A stretch of 64,000 nucleotides of DNA, taken from NCBI RefSeq assembly GCF_004766045.1, contig NZ_SPQQ01000005.1, forward strand, positions 62,001 to 126,000. The letters are read 5' to 3'. The notes under the pieces were generated by a model. It was not told where the DNA came from. It saw only the letters and a list, made by a program, of their open reading frames with translations, and did not search any database. Both the position numbers and the translations under genes were made by a program. Numbering within the stretch: the stretch's first letter is position 1; each line of letters starts with the position of its first letter. Shown piece by piece: positions 1 to 8,350 of the stretch. Source of the stretch: Desulfosporosinus fructosivorans. GTDB taxonomy: Bacteria > Bacillota > Desulfitobacteriia > Desulfitobacteriales > Desulfitobacteriaceae.

Positions 1-2
1 AA

Positions 3-635
3 CAAGCAATTCTCCCCTTACACTTGTTTAAGTCGAAAAATTTCAGTGCTGTCATGGTTGGCTTGTTCCTGGCAGGGATTGCCACCAATGGTCCAATGTT
101 GTTATTACCTTTGTTTTTCCAAAACATTAAGGGCTTCTCAGTTTTGAGCGCTGGATTGATCTTGATTCCACAAGGTATCGGTATGTTAGTTGCTCGTCCA
201 TTGATTGGTAAGCTAACTGATAAATTGGGTGCGCGTAATGTTGTCTTGGTAAGTTTGACATTAGCCATCGTTGGCACGATTCCATTTGTCTTCTTCAATG
301 AGGCATCTTCACTCATTGTTGTAAGTGTTGTCTTGTTTGTCCGAGGTATAGGTATCGGTGGTATCACCCTTCCAATGATGACTGATGCGTACACTGGTAT
401 GGTCAACCAAGAAATTGCGCAAGCCAGTGTCGGAACTCGGATCGTGCAAAATATTGGTGGTGCGTTTGGTTCAGCAGTGCTGGCAACGGTTGTTAGCCTT
501 TCAAGCCAAGGTAAAGTGCCAACGATTCCACTCATGACCACTGCTTACCACGATGGTTTCAGGTTAGCCTTAGTCCTTAGCTTAGTATTGCTCATTCCAG
601 CTATGTTCTTAACTAACAAAAAATCTAAAAAATAA
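3..635 (+). CDS. MFS multidrug exporter, C-terminal half (5' end outside window)
   Basis: The frame is already open at the first complete codon (residues QAILPLHLFKS), so the gene starts left of the window. About 210 residues remain. They show repeated hydrophobic helices, an arginine/aspartate loop (GKLTDKLGARN) typical of the major facilitator cytoplasmic loop, and the basic end NKKSKK. The helix order fits the second half of a 14-TM DHA2 (EmrB/QacA-type) proton-driven drug exporter in the membrane. The sequence resembles lactic-acid-bacterial members, and codon use differs from the genes to the right. It is followed within 40 bp by an unrelated remnant, so it may be transferred DNA or an assembly junction. 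Family assignment is good; substrate is unknown. Confidence 0.8.
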   Translation, partial: QAILPLHLFKSKNFSAVMVGLFLAGIATNGPMLLLPLFFQNIKGFSVLSAGLILIPQGIGMLVARPLIGKLTDKLGARNVVLVSLTLAIVGTIPFVFFNEASSLIVVSVVLFVRGIGIGGITLPMMTDAYTGMVNQEIAQASVGTRIVQNIGGAFGSAVLATVVSLSSQGKVPTIPLMTTAYHDGFRLALVLSLVLLIPAMFLTNKKSKK

Positions 636-665
636 TATATTCATCCGATCTAAAGGAGGTGAAGC

Positions 666-743
666 ATGGCCGTTACAACAAGCAGAGTGCTAAGGTTGAC
701 TTTCACGGATAACTACTGGTGGATCTTTGTATTGGACAGTTAA
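666..743 (+). pseudogene. Truncated DUF2922 family gene
   Basis: A strong ribosome binding site (AAAGGAGGTGAAGC) precedes an ATG. The first residues, MAVTTSRVLRLTF, match the start of the small DUF2922 proteins of Firmicutes, which are normally about 70 residues. The reading frame leaves the family after about 14 residues and stops at 25. A second broken copy of the same start lies at 40512-40571. No function is known for the family. Confidence 0.55.
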
Positions 744-790
744 ATCCGTACTATACGAATTGTTGTAAATGGTAACATTCCCTATACAGT

Positions 791-1020
791 TTTGCCGTTC
801 ATTTATTTCGCTGAGACAACTATACTACTGGCTTTGGACAAAACTATGTTTCCCCTATTACGTTGCATACAAAAAGAAGTAATAGCTTGAAGATAGAACA
901 CTACGGGGTTTAGTCACTGAGGCGTTTTATAAAGGGATCGGGAAAGAAAAGTTCGGCATACAATGTGACAATATTTACTCTAAATAATAAGTTGATAAGT
1001 TGGTGTCAGGCACCACGAAC
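791..1020. repeat. 230-bp dispersed repeat, copy A
   Basis: This stretch is about 93 percent identical by eye to 11797-12027, in the same orientation. It has no open frame. It ends with GGTGTCAGGCACC (1002-1014), an imperfect palindrome also present at 17147-17159 and 17953-17965. Such GTGCCTGACACC-type ends are known in Firmicutes near IS200/REP-associated (RAYT-like) transposases, so this may be a non-autonomous element; no transposase is present here. Confidence 0.7.
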
Positions 1021-1126
1021 CAAGCAGGAAAAACAGGTAGTCAAAACGTGACCCTTCCGCCAAGAGCACGGCAAAAGCCCTGTTTGATATCCCGACATCA
1101 TCCGACAAAAGCCGCGAAGAGTGCAA

Positions 1127-1158
1127 AAAGCCTGCCCCTTTAAAAAAGGGCAGGCTTT
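1127..1158 (-). terminator. Intrinsic terminator after the riboswitch
   Basis: The stem AAAGCCTGCCC / GGGCAGGCTTT is perfect around an A/T-rich loop. On the minus strand it is followed by TTTTTGC. It lies directly downstream of the c-di-GMP aptamer, so it is probably its expression platform, and it also ends transcripts from the 1431-2543 gene. Confidence 0.7.
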
Positions 1159-1167
1159 ACATAGCTT

Positions 1168-1250
1168 TTGGCAACCAGGCTATCATAGCGCTGTTCAGCG
1201 CCTTAGACCCTACGGCATTGCATCCCCGTCTTCAGATGGGTTTGCCCTTG
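1168..1250 (-). promoter_or_regulatory. Cyclic-di-GMP-I (GEMM) riboswitch aptamer without a downstream gene
   Basis: Read on the minus strand, the sequence has the GEMM-I landmarks in order: GGGCAAACC, a hairpin with a GAA loop (CATCTGAAGACGGG), GATGCAATGCC in place of the usual GACGCAAAGCC, GGGTCTAAGG, a GCGCTGAACAGCGC hairpin, ATGATAGCC and the closing GGTTGCC. An intrinsic terminator follows at 1158-1127. Normally the controlled gene comes next, but on this strand down to position 1 there is no recognisable gene, so the switch appears orphaned. The call rests on sequence pattern, not on a covariance-model score. Confidence 0.78.
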
Positions 1251-1430
1251 GCTTTATTCTATTTCTAATACAATCCTTATTTCTCTGGCACACGCTGTAT
1301 TGTCGTTTGGTCGAGCCTCATTATTGCTTGAGCATCTGCCGTATCTGTTGCTCGATCTCCTTGCCGTCAACAGCCTCCCGCCGAAAATAGTCATTTCTTG
1401 AGGATTAAGTTTATTGATAGAGCTGTGATA

Positions 1431-2543
1431 CTATTTGATTTTTTCATCCTCCAAGATGAATTTAACGATGTCCCGGCTGTACTGATAAGTGTCTGCGTCT
1501 CTGCGAGCGTTTACTGAAATGAGAGGTATAGTTTGTTCGTGCAAGGAACCATGTGTCCTTACTTTTATATATTTATCCTCATTTTCGGTTTCTGCAAAAA
1601 CCGTAGTAGAATCGGCGAGTATTACGTAATCACCGATTTTATCAACGGGCAAGTGTAATTCTTTGGCAGCTTCCGTTCTGTCATATACCTTTTCCACAAA
1701 AGGTAATGTTCTTAAATACTCCGCCAAATCTTCGTTCTTAGCCGGTTCGTTGGAATAAATATATAGGGTGCCGCCTTCCTGATATATATGATTTTCCAAA
1801 TACCTGTCTTTAATCGGCAGTAAGCAAACTGTATTAAAACCGGCGGCGTCAAGCTTTATTTGCATGTTGACCAGATGATCCTTTCTGTTCATGCCATGGT
1901 CAGCCGTTATGTAGATTTCCCGCTCATGGTTTACGTCGTAGATTTTTCCGATCCATTCATCAATTTTTGCCATATGGGTTTTTGCTTGCTGTGTATCGGG
2001 TGCAAAATTGTGCATCATATAATCATTTGTTGTACAATAGACAAAATCGGGATCATCTTGCTGGATAAGGTTAAAGCAGGCGTTAAATACCCAGTCGTTT
2101 GCAGCTAAAGCAGATACCGCAGGAGGATTATCAAGATTGAGTCGCTTTAGCAGATTTTCATCAGGTTCTTGAACACTGATCTTTGTCTCCACTGGTGAAC
2201 CAAATACATGAACAACCTTTCCTTTAACACTGAGTATAGCCGTGCTTTTACCCTGAGCGGCGTAAACATCTAAAATGGTTTCTTTTTTCAAGTGACCAGG
2301 ACCTTCAATAAACGCCTGTTCCCCGGTCTGAGGATTATAGAAGTAATTTCCGGCAACCCCATGCTCTTCCGGAAATGAACCTGTTAAGATGGTTGCGTGA
2401 TTCACATTAGTTACAGATGGAATGGCAGATTTTACGGTCTTAAAGAATCCGTCTTTTCCAAGCCTCATCATGTTGGGGGTGGTTTCATCACTCAAGTAAT
2501 CGAGTGCACAGCCATCAATAACAATTAATAGAATTTTTCCCAT
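1431..2543 (-). CDS. Phosphonoacetate-hydrolase-like alkaline phosphatase superfamily enzyme
   Basis: This 370-residue protein belongs to the two-metal alkaline phosphatase/nucleotide pyrophosphatase superfamily. The ligands can be followed: VIDG (Asp 9) near the N-terminus, the nucleophile region PSVTNVNHATILTG (Thr about 44), TTNDYMMH, ITADHGMN and RTHGSLHEQT. The DYMMH block and length fit PhnA, which cleaves phosphonoacetate to acetate and phosphate; other phosphodiesters or phosphonates remain possible. No signal peptide is seen, so it should be cytosolic. It is divergent from a LysR regulator, the arrangement known for phosphonoacetate hydrolase in Pseudomonas. ATG start has only a weak upstream binding site. 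Confidence 0.7.
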   Translation of the reverse strand: MGKILLIVIDGCALDYLSDETTPNMMRLGKDGFFKTVKSAIPSVTNVNHATILTGSFPEEHGVAGNYFYNPQTGEQAFIEGPGHLKKETILDVYAAQGKSTAILSVKGKVVHVFGSPVETKISVQEPDENLLKRLNLDNPPAVSALAANDWVFNACFNLIQQDDPDFVYCTTNDYMMHNFAPDTQQAKTHMAKIDEWIGKIYDVNHEREIYITADHGMNRKDHLVNMQIKLDAAGFNTVCLLPIKDRYLENHIYQEGGTLYIYSNEPAKNEDLAEYLRTLPFVEKVYDRTEAAKELHLPVDKIGDYVILADSTTVFAETENEDKYIKVRTHGSLHEQTIPLISVNARRDADTYQYSRDIVKFILEDEKIK

Positions 2544-2643
2544 TTAAATTCAATCCTTTCAATCTTAAAAAATATGAGCTTCGGCTAAGTTGATGTATTA
2601 ACTATTTCTATATATATTTAACCGATTCTCGCCTTTATTATAG

Positions 2644-2666
2644 CTTGATACATTGATGTAATCAAG
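2644..2666. promoter_or_regulatory. Likely LysR operator between divergent genes
   Basis: A near-perfect palindrome (CTTGATACAT, TG, ATGTAATCAAG) lies midway between the hydrolase start (2543) and the LysR start (2791). LysR regulators usually bind such a site. A TATAAT at 2753-2758 is a plausible -10 for the regulator. Confidence 0.5.
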
Positions 2667-2790
2667 GTTTTTACGTTTCAGTTCGTTTTGATTTTTTAAT
2701 TTAAATATTAATAAATTTGATAATAATATGTATTAAGCTTTGTAAATTGTATTATAATTGTTAATAGTTGTTGAAAGGAGAAAACAAATA

Positions 2791-3702
2791 ATGGACTTTA
2801 AGGAACTAGCAACCTTTATGAATATAATTGAATCTGGAAGCTATTCCAAAACTGCAAAATTGCTTTATATAAGTCAGCCCACCGCAACAGCACGTATCAA
2901 GTCATTAGAGGATGATCTTGGTATAAAGCTACTAAAGCGAAGTGGAAAAGGATACCAAGCAACGGAAGCCGGTGCAGTTCTTGCGGTATATGCTGGAAGA
3001 TTATTGCAAATTCAAGCTGAATGTCAGGAAGCTCTCAGCCAAATACGTGGTGTATATGCAAACACTCTTAGGATTGACACTACCGCAATTGGAACTTACC
3101 TTTTACCGGGTATTACTGCAAAATTCAAAAAAAATGATTCTCAAACAAAACTTTTCTTTGCGATAAGTAATACAAATGAAGCAATAGACAGTCTTTTAGA
3201 TGGGTCGGTTGATGTTGTGTTGGCATCATTTACCCCAGATAACGATAACGAGGACTTATGTTTTACTATCGTCGGCTATGATACATTGGTCTTAGTTTCA
3301 TCAATTGACAATCCTATAACTCAACTAAAGAAAGTAAGGGTTCAAGACTTAAAAAACGAAAATTTCATAGTAAGAGAGCAAGGATCAAATACACGAAAAA
3401 TTTTCTATGATTGGCTCCATGAAAATGGGCTTGATGCTGGTAATAGCACAGAAATAGGACAACCAGAGGCTATATATAGAGCTGTTGCCCAAAATGTAGG
3501 AATATCAATGCTTTCAACTTTTTCACTTCGGCCAGAGGATACAACAATAAAATGCCTTGATCTGGAAGGCTTTCCTATTACTCGTCAAATCAATGTCATC
3601 ACTAAAAAAAATCATAAAAAAAGTTATCTCATTAGCACTTTCACAAAATTAGTAAAAGAATATATGGACGAGTTAACCGATAATGGAACCATAGACTTTT
3701 AA
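2791..3702 (+). CDS. LysR-family transcriptional regulator
   Basis: The protein of about 303 residues opens with the LysR winged helix-turn-helix (residues 1-60: ATFMNIIESGSYSKTAKLL, SQPTATARIKSLEDDLG), followed by the two-lobed periplasmic-binding-like effector domain. I use the ATG at 2791 because AAAGGAG lies 10 bases upstream and the residues MDFKELATF are the standard family start; an upstream TTG lacks support. It faces the phosphonoacetate-hydrolase-like gene across 247 bp that contains an operator-like palindrome, so it probably controls that gene and itself. Effector unknown. Confidence 0.9.
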   Translation: MDFKELATFMNIIESGSYSKTAKLLYISQPTATARIKSLEDDLGIKLLKRSGKGYQATEAGAVLAVYAGRLLQIQAECQEALSQIRGVYANTLRIDTTAIGTYLLPGITAKFKKNDSQTKLFFAISNTNEAIDSLLDGSVDVVLASFTPDNDNEDLCFTIVGYDTLVLVSSIDNPITQLKKVRVQDLKNENFIVREQGSNTRKIFYDWLHENGLDAGNSTEIGQPEAIYRAVAQNVGISMLSTFSLRPEDTTIKCLDLEGFPITRQINVITKKNHKKSYLISTFTKLVKEYMDELTDNGTIDF

Positions 3703-3722
3703 ACTGGTTCACCTCTATGGTT
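3687..3722 (+). terminator. Terminator of the LysR gene
   Basis: The arms AACCATAGA and TCTATGGTT pair across the LysR stop codon and are followed by TTGATTTT. Confidence 0.65.
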
Positions 3723-3940
3723 TTGATTTTATCTGACAGAGCATACATTCGGCCACCAGAGCCTTATGTTCTTGTTTATCCATTCGAATACCTCCATCCC
3801 TTTGTGTTATGGAGATAGTTTCTCATAGATAAAGTATGTTGACCATGCGCCGGAATATTAAGCGCTTACGACCTATTCGACCAACCGTCGGCTTAACCGC
3901 CTGCTTTTAAGACGTAAGCGTCAAATAGCAAAGTGTATAG

Positions 3941-3983
3941 AAATAGAGCAAAAACCAGTGTGAACTTGGTTTTTGCTCTATTT
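3941..3983. terminator. Bidirectional terminator hairpin
   Basis: AAATAGAGCAAAAACCA pairs with its complement across a short loop; T-rich sequence follows on the minus strand. It sits downstream of the minus-strand Rpn gene (4236-5162). The rest of 3723-4235 shows no convincing gene; an open frame at 4048-4236 that overlaps the Rpn stop resembles nothing I know. Confidence 0.7.
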
Positions 3984-4235
3984 ACAGGCTTCTTGTTGAT
4001 GGGAAATGTTATCGGTCGTACACTCAAAATAACGCAGCTAATCTCTGTCAGTAACCCCGCCCTGAGACATCTTTTAACTTGGCATCGTGTGGATTATCTG
4101 GCCAAAGAATAAAAGATGGAAAATAATGTTGCTTCAGCCTGTATCCCTGACCATGAACGTTTTTTGTCCCATAATTCTGGAGGAGTTTGACCCTAGCACA
4201 ATTCCGGAAGGAACTGGAGTAATTGTGGTCGAGCA

Positions 4236-5162
4236 CTAGTTTGATAGTTCTGCTTTGAGCTTCTGCACGATTTCTAGGGGCAGATCAGTTATCTCAGCAA
4301 TGTCTTCTAAAGATAATCCCTTTTTCACTGCGTTTCGAGCTGCCTCCAACTTCCCTTCAGCCTTTCCCTCAGCCTTTCCTTCTGCCTTTCCTTCTGCCTT
4401 TCCTCTATTCACCGCTGTCTCTATCCTCGTTAGCTGATCACGAAGCTCGGCTTCTCTGGCATCGTACAGCATTCTTGCCTTTTCATCCTTACTAATGATC
4501 TGTAATAAATCATAAGCTTTTTTGATGTCCTTATTCTTTTCTGCTAACATCTCAATCACTCCTTTTGATTTTGCATCTAGAAATTCCATCCATTCAACGA
4601 TGCGGTCATTCTCATCTCTTGGAATAGACAAATCTGCTAGCTTTACGATCTCCAGGAAATGGACCTCTATGATATCCGTCAACCTGTATCCGGTTTCGTC
4701 CTCTGTCAAATGATAGCTGGAGTACAACTTTTGAAGTGGGGTACATTTGAAATCAACGATGTTGATGGTAATACATTTCTTTAGCTTGGAATAGGTATCA
4801 CCTGGCTTTACTTGACTTGTGTACATCTTAGACCAGTAGAACATGGTTCTTTCGGGCATGAATTCTGTCGGTAATATTTGAATCTCGATATCAATTTGTT
4901 TCCCTTGTTTCATCTTTATTCTGACATCAAGTATTCCTTTTCTATCTTCCGCGAACTCCCTTAAAAGCTCATTATTGATGATTTCTATTCCCTCAAAGTC
5001 TTCCGCCGGAACACCTAGTACGGCACTGAGGAAAGCGACTAGCAGATCTTTATTTTTTTCGTCTCCAAAGATTAACTTGAACACGAAGTCTACTTTTGGT
5101 GACATTAGAAATCTATCGTCAGTTGGTGTTTGTTTGGCTTTACTCTTCTTGCTCCCAGCCAT
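4236..5162 (-). CDS. Rpn-family recombination-promoting nuclease / PD-(D/E)XK transposase-like protein, copy 1
   Basis: This 308-residue protein has the family opening LMSPKVDFVFKLIFGDEKNK, the nuclease core D-x-R (GILDVRIK) and the catalytic strand IDIEIQ at about residues 92-97, and FYWSKMY further on. These are hallmarks of the PD-(D/E)XK (Rpn/YhgA-like) nucleases, which nick DNA and promote RecA-independent recombination. The C-terminus carries a run of GKAE repeats (about residues 250-272), a low-complexity linker common in the family and prone to length change. ATG 5162 follows GAGAGGATGAAG. A sister gene lies at 7064-7942 with about 150 bp of shared upstream DNA, and a 3' remnant lies at 40244-40370. 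Confidence 0.85.
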   Translation of the reverse strand: MAGSKKSKAKQTPTDDRFLMSPKVDFVFKLIFGDEKNKDLLVAFLSAVLGVPAEDFEGIEIINNELLREFAEDRKGILDVRIKMKQGKQIDIEIQILPTEFMPERTMFYWSKMYTSQVKPGDTYSKLKKCITINIVDFKCTPLQKLYSSYHLTEDETGYRLTDIIEVHFLEIVKLADLSIPRDENDRIVEWMEFLDAKSKGVIEMLAEKNKDIKKAYDLLQIISKDEKARMLYDAREAELRDQLTRIETAVNRGKAEGKAEGKAEGKAEGKLEAARNAVKKGLSLEDIAEITDLPLEIVQKLKAELSN

Positions 5163-5465
5163 ATTAACTTCATCCTCTCTTCAGTTATATAGATATCATT
5201 TTAGCAAATCCACCGTAGTTTCACACACTCATCAGCAGACAACCATTATTATTATCAAAACGAAACCTAACGGCCCTATGGCTCCATTATACAACAACGC
5301 ACATATTAGTTCCATAAAAAGGAATGCTTTATGCTAGACATTTCTAATTGTATTACAGCTTGCACCTGAAGGCTCTGACCGTTTAAAAAAGATTACCTTA
5401 GTAACCTCTAGTGAGAAAATCACGCTCGACCTTGATGAGATCATCAGTATTAACAAGCTCTGATA

Positions 5466-5537
5466 CGGCCTCTCTCCATTTGTACTTAATGAAGAAAGTC
5501 AACTGATCGGTGCCGAGCCATAGTGACTTTGAACGTC
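5466..5537. pseudogene. Remnant of an XRE regulator / PLD-helicase module
   Basis: Bases 5470-5502 match the 3' part of the XRE gene at 44142-44540 (CTCTCTCCATTTGT and TTAATGAA), and 5503-5537 match the 3' end of the helicase gene at 44585-47815 (GAGCCATAGTGACTTTGAA). The two pieces are fused with about 250 bp missing between them. Just upstream, 5360-5465 codes in the plus frame for residues like LKKITLVTSSEKITLDL, from an unrecognised small protein. Confidence 0.65.
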
Positions 5538-5669
5538 TGCTAACCCAAGACAGGTATAGCTAATTCATTAACCTCTTTAATAATTAATCTACGCATTGCT
5601 CAATTAATGCGTCATCCTGCGTGATTCCAGACATGACGGCCATATCTTCCAATACAGCTATCTCTAATT

Positions 5670-6179
5670 CTATGCATTAACTCCAAGCCCTCTTAAAATA
5701 AATCGTATACTAAAATCGACGCTTTTAGAAGCTAAATTGGTGTTAATGATAAAGGTTGTTTCGGCTGTTCCAAAAAGCAATAATAATTGATTTTCAGAGC
5801 TTGATCCAGACTTAGCAATGATTATCATGACACTTTTATCAGGACGTAGAGCAATGACCAGTAAGTCTCCTTCGTTTGCTTCACTCATAGCCATATTTTC
5901 CGAATAATAAAGTCTAAATTCAGAGGATTGAAAAGGGTTATTTTCGCTTGCATCATACCAAGAGATGGTTCCGAAGTCTAATAGCTCCTCTGATTCATCG
6001 TCTGACAAATATAAAAACTGCGTTGGAACATTGAGTAGCTTTTCGCATCCTAAGATTTGTTTAATGTTAGAGACTTCGCTAAACTCATTCTGATTGGACC
6101 TGCTATTATTAATTTCAACAGCGCTTAAATATTTGGTAGCAGTCGAAATAATATACTTCGCTAAATTCTCCTTTTGCAA
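5670..6179 (-). pseudogene. EcoRII-type restriction endonuclease, N-terminal effector domain only
   Basis: The 169 residues keep the pattern of the EcoRII N-terminal effector-binding (B3-like) domain: KYLSAVEINNSRSNQNEF near residue 20, then FLYLSDDESE, ISWYDASENNPF, SEFRLYYSEN, EGDLLVIALRPD and SENQLLLLFG. Intact members are about 400 residues, with a C-terminal PD-(D/E)XK catalytic domain that cuts near CC(A/T)GG-like sites. Here the frame runs into unrelated residues and stops before that domain. No cognate methyltransferase is in the window. It is probably a dead gene, though a DNA-binding fragment could still be made. Confidence 0.65.
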
Positions 6180-6280
6180 TATAGCCCCTCCCCATAATTA
6201 TTAAACGATAACAGCAGTACATATTTAATGTACCAACTCCATAAAAGTTATCAGGACTTCTGCAGATCGCCCGCTTTCGT

Positions 6281-6520
6281 CTACAGGTTGTCGCGCTCCT
6301 TAATGGCCGTTCTCTCCGTGTAACTTATCGACTCCGCCAGCCACTTGCCCCATTCCCCATAGGGAATCAGGTCCTTGGCCACCTTCAGCCGTCGGCCGAT
6401 CTCGATAGCGTTGTTAAGCACTACTTTTTCGGTCTGTTGTTTAATCATATTAATTTCAACCGCGATGACGGGCGGCGTTCTCTCTGTTATCGAATCGCTT
6501 ATGTTGATTATCAATCCCAT
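6281..6520 (-). pseudogene. DUF3102 protein, N-terminal half
   Basis: Residues RTPPVIAVEINMIKQQTEK and GRRLKVAKDLIPYGEWGKWL match the DUF3102 protein at 10574-10930. The frame departs after SYTERTA, exactly where the remaining half should begin. That half (LMQLFEEYGDKLF) is found on the opposite strand at 6868-7041, so the gene has been split by an inversion or similar rearrangement. Confidence 0.7.
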
Positions 6521-6580
6521 CTTGCACTATATTCACATCATATGGGATAGGCTTAACAAGCGTGACAACCTCCTATAAAG

Positions 6581-6622
6581 GCCTGTCCGAGAAACGAATA
6601 CGTATTCGTTTCTCGGACAGGC
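6581..6622. repeat. 42-bp perfect palindrome
   Basis: GCCTGTCCGAGAAACGAATAC is followed at once by its exact reverse complement, with no loop. It lies between the two separated halves of the DUF3102 gene. A related interrupted palindrome (GCTTGTCCCAAATACGA arms) occurs at 40378-40419. It could be a strong cruciform or terminator, or the end of a mobile element. Confidence 0.9.
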
Positions 6623-6625
6623 TTA

Positions 6626-6724
6626 GAAGCTGTTTATAATGAGGCACATGCCTTATTCGGTCAGGCGGAGTATCCGGTGATCGACGTACTCTATAGGAAA
6701 AACTTTGAGCTGATTGATGAATAG
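6626..6724 (+). pseudogene. Fragment of an unrecognised small protein
   Basis: The frame reads EAVYNEAHALFG and ends YRKNFELIDE before a stop. The first part resembles EQAVYDAAQALC in the fragment at 8157-8350. Both look like remains of one small hypothetical protein that travels with the Rpn/DUF3102 region. No start codon or function can be assigned. Confidence 0.4.
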
Positions 6725-6867
6725 TCGGCCGAAAAATCCGATCTATTGGAGGTGAAAGCATTATGAAACCACGGAGCCATAAAGCCCCGTGGTTTTCGTC
6801 AACTGGTATTATCAATACTTCCCAAATGGCTACGACGGAAGTTGGGATTATCACCCGGTAACAGCTA

Positions 6868-7041
6868 ATGGTGTCGGATAATTGCAATCAAGTGAATGGG
6901 AATTTGCTAATGCAGCTCTTTGAAGAATATGGAGATAAACTATTCGCTTCCACCGCTGACGGCGACAGCTCAAATTCGTCGGCGCCGACGAATTTGACAT
7001 ACTACCAGGCCATTCTCCTGCTGGGAATTCCAGAAGAGCAG
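6868..7041 (+). pseudogene. DUF3102 protein, C-terminal half (inverted)
   Basis: Residues LMQLFEEYGDKLFAS and NLTYYQAILLLGIPEEQ continue the DUF3102 pattern broken off at 6300 on the other strand. The frame then runs into the 3' flank of the second Rpn gene. Confidence 0.6.
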
Positions 7042-7063
7042 ACCCCTCCCTCGATCAGTAGTC

Positions 7064-7942
7064 TCAATCTTTTAGTACTTTAACCTCGTCTTCCGTCATG
7101 CCTGTTGCTTTAGCTATCTTTGAAATCTCCATTCCCAACTCCAAAAGATTCTTCGCAACTTCTGCTTTTCCTTCTGCCTTTCCTTTATTCTCCGCTGTCT
7201 CTATCCTCGTTAGCTGGTCACGAAGCTCGGCTTCTCTGGCATCATACAGCATTCTTGCCTTTTCATCCTTACTGATGATCTGCAATAAATCATAAGCTTT
7301 TTTGATGTCTTTATTCTTTTCAGCTAACATCTCAATCACTCCTTTTGATTTTGCATCAAGGAATTCCATCCATTCAATTATTGGATCATTCTCGTCTCTT
7401 TGAATATCCGTATCGGCTAATTTTACGATCTCCAGGAAATGCACCTCTAATATGTCAGTTAATCTGTATCCGGTTTCATCCTCTGTCAAATGATAGCTGG
7501 AGTACAACTTTTGAAGCGGGGTACATTTGAAATCAACGATGTTGATAGTGATGCATTTCTTTAGCCTGGAATAGGTATCACCTGGCTTTACTTGACTTGT
7601 GTACATCTTTGACCAGTAAAACATAGTTCTTTCGGGCATGAATTCAGTAGGTAATATCTGTATCTCTATGTCAATCTGTTTTCCTTGCTTGGTCTTTGCC
7701 CGCACATCCAGAATTCCTTTTCTATCCTCTGCAAACTCTCTTAGTAGCTCACTGTTAATGATTTCTATTCCTTCAAAGTCTTCCGCTGGCACACCTAGTA
7801 CAGCACTCAGAAAGGCTATTAGGAGATCTTTATTTTTTTCGTCGCCAAAAATTAGCTTGAACACGAAGTCTACTTTTGGCGACATTAGAAATCCATCGTC
7901 CATTGCCATCTCTTTGCTTTTACTCTTCTTTCTCCCAGCCAT
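7064..7942 (-). CDS. Rpn-family recombination-promoting nuclease, copy 2
   Basis: This protein (about 292 residues from the ATG at 7942) is almost identical to the 4236-5162 product through residue 245, including the LMSPKVDFVFKLIFGDEK opening and the IDIEIQ active-site strand. It then has a shorter GKAE tract and a different last 30 residues (LLELGMEISKIAKATGM). The start at MAGRKKSKS matches copy 1, with GAGAGGATGAAG upstream. The two copies form direct repeats of about 1 kb enclosing restriction-enzyme and DUF3102 debris, which points to duplication. Activity is plausible since the nuclease motifs are intact. Confidence 0.85.
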   Translation of the reverse strand: MAGRKKSKSKEMAMDDGFLMSPKVDFVFKLIFGDEKNKDLLIAFLSAVLGVPAEDFEGIEIINSELLREFAEDRKGILDVRAKTKQGKQIDIEIQILPTEFMPERTMFYWSKMYTSQVKPGDTYSRLKKCITINIVDFKCTPLQKLYSSYHLTEDETGYRLTDILEVHFLEIVKLADTDIQRDENDPIIEWMEFLDAKSKGVIEMLAEKNKDIKKAYDLLQIISKDEKARMLYDAREAELRDQLTRIETAENKGKAEGKAEVAKNLLELGMEISKIAKATGMTEDEVKVLKD

Positions 7943-8156
7943 TGAAAACTTCATCCTCTCGAGTTCTTTTATATCATTTTAGCAAATCTACCGTAGATTA
8001 ACCATCCATCAGCAGATCAACCATTATCAAGGATGAACACATCGACCCTATAGTTATATTATACAACAACACACATATCAGTTCCAGAAAAAGGTATAGT
8101 TAATGCTAGCTATTCTATTTTATTATATATGTCTCAGTTAGCAAGAGGTTCAGAGT

Positions 8157-8350
8157 TTGCACGAATATAACAAAACTATATCCGACGCCGCGGAACAGGC
8201 TGTTTATGATGCGGCGCAGGCCTTATGTAAGCCGTCCAAAAGACAATCTTACCCAATGCGCTTGCTGGCCAGCATACATATCTTCAATAATTTTCACTAT
8301 TCAGCATCCAAGCGACATGACTGTTTGAGACTGCTTGCTTGGGAGGAGTG
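8157..8350 (+). pseudogene. Fragment of an unrecognised small protein
   Basis: An open frame begins MHEYNKTISDAAEQAVYDAAQALC and runs into the 3' end of the opposite-strand iron-sulfur gene. The first part matches the fragment at 6626-6724. There is no clear ribosome binding site. The flank from 7943 to 8130 repeats the upstream region of the first Rpn gene. Confidence 0.35.

Noticed and set aside
1121..1390. Plus-strand open frame of 89 codons
   Set aside because: It is antisense to the riboswitch and terminator, and has no ribosome binding site.
4048..4236. 62-codon frame overlapping the Rpn stop
   Set aside because: No ribosome binding site and no resemblance to known proteins.
4330..4420. 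Short tandem repeat that could suggest a CRISPR or minisatellite
   Set aside because: It is the in-frame GKAE codon repeat of the Rpn gene.
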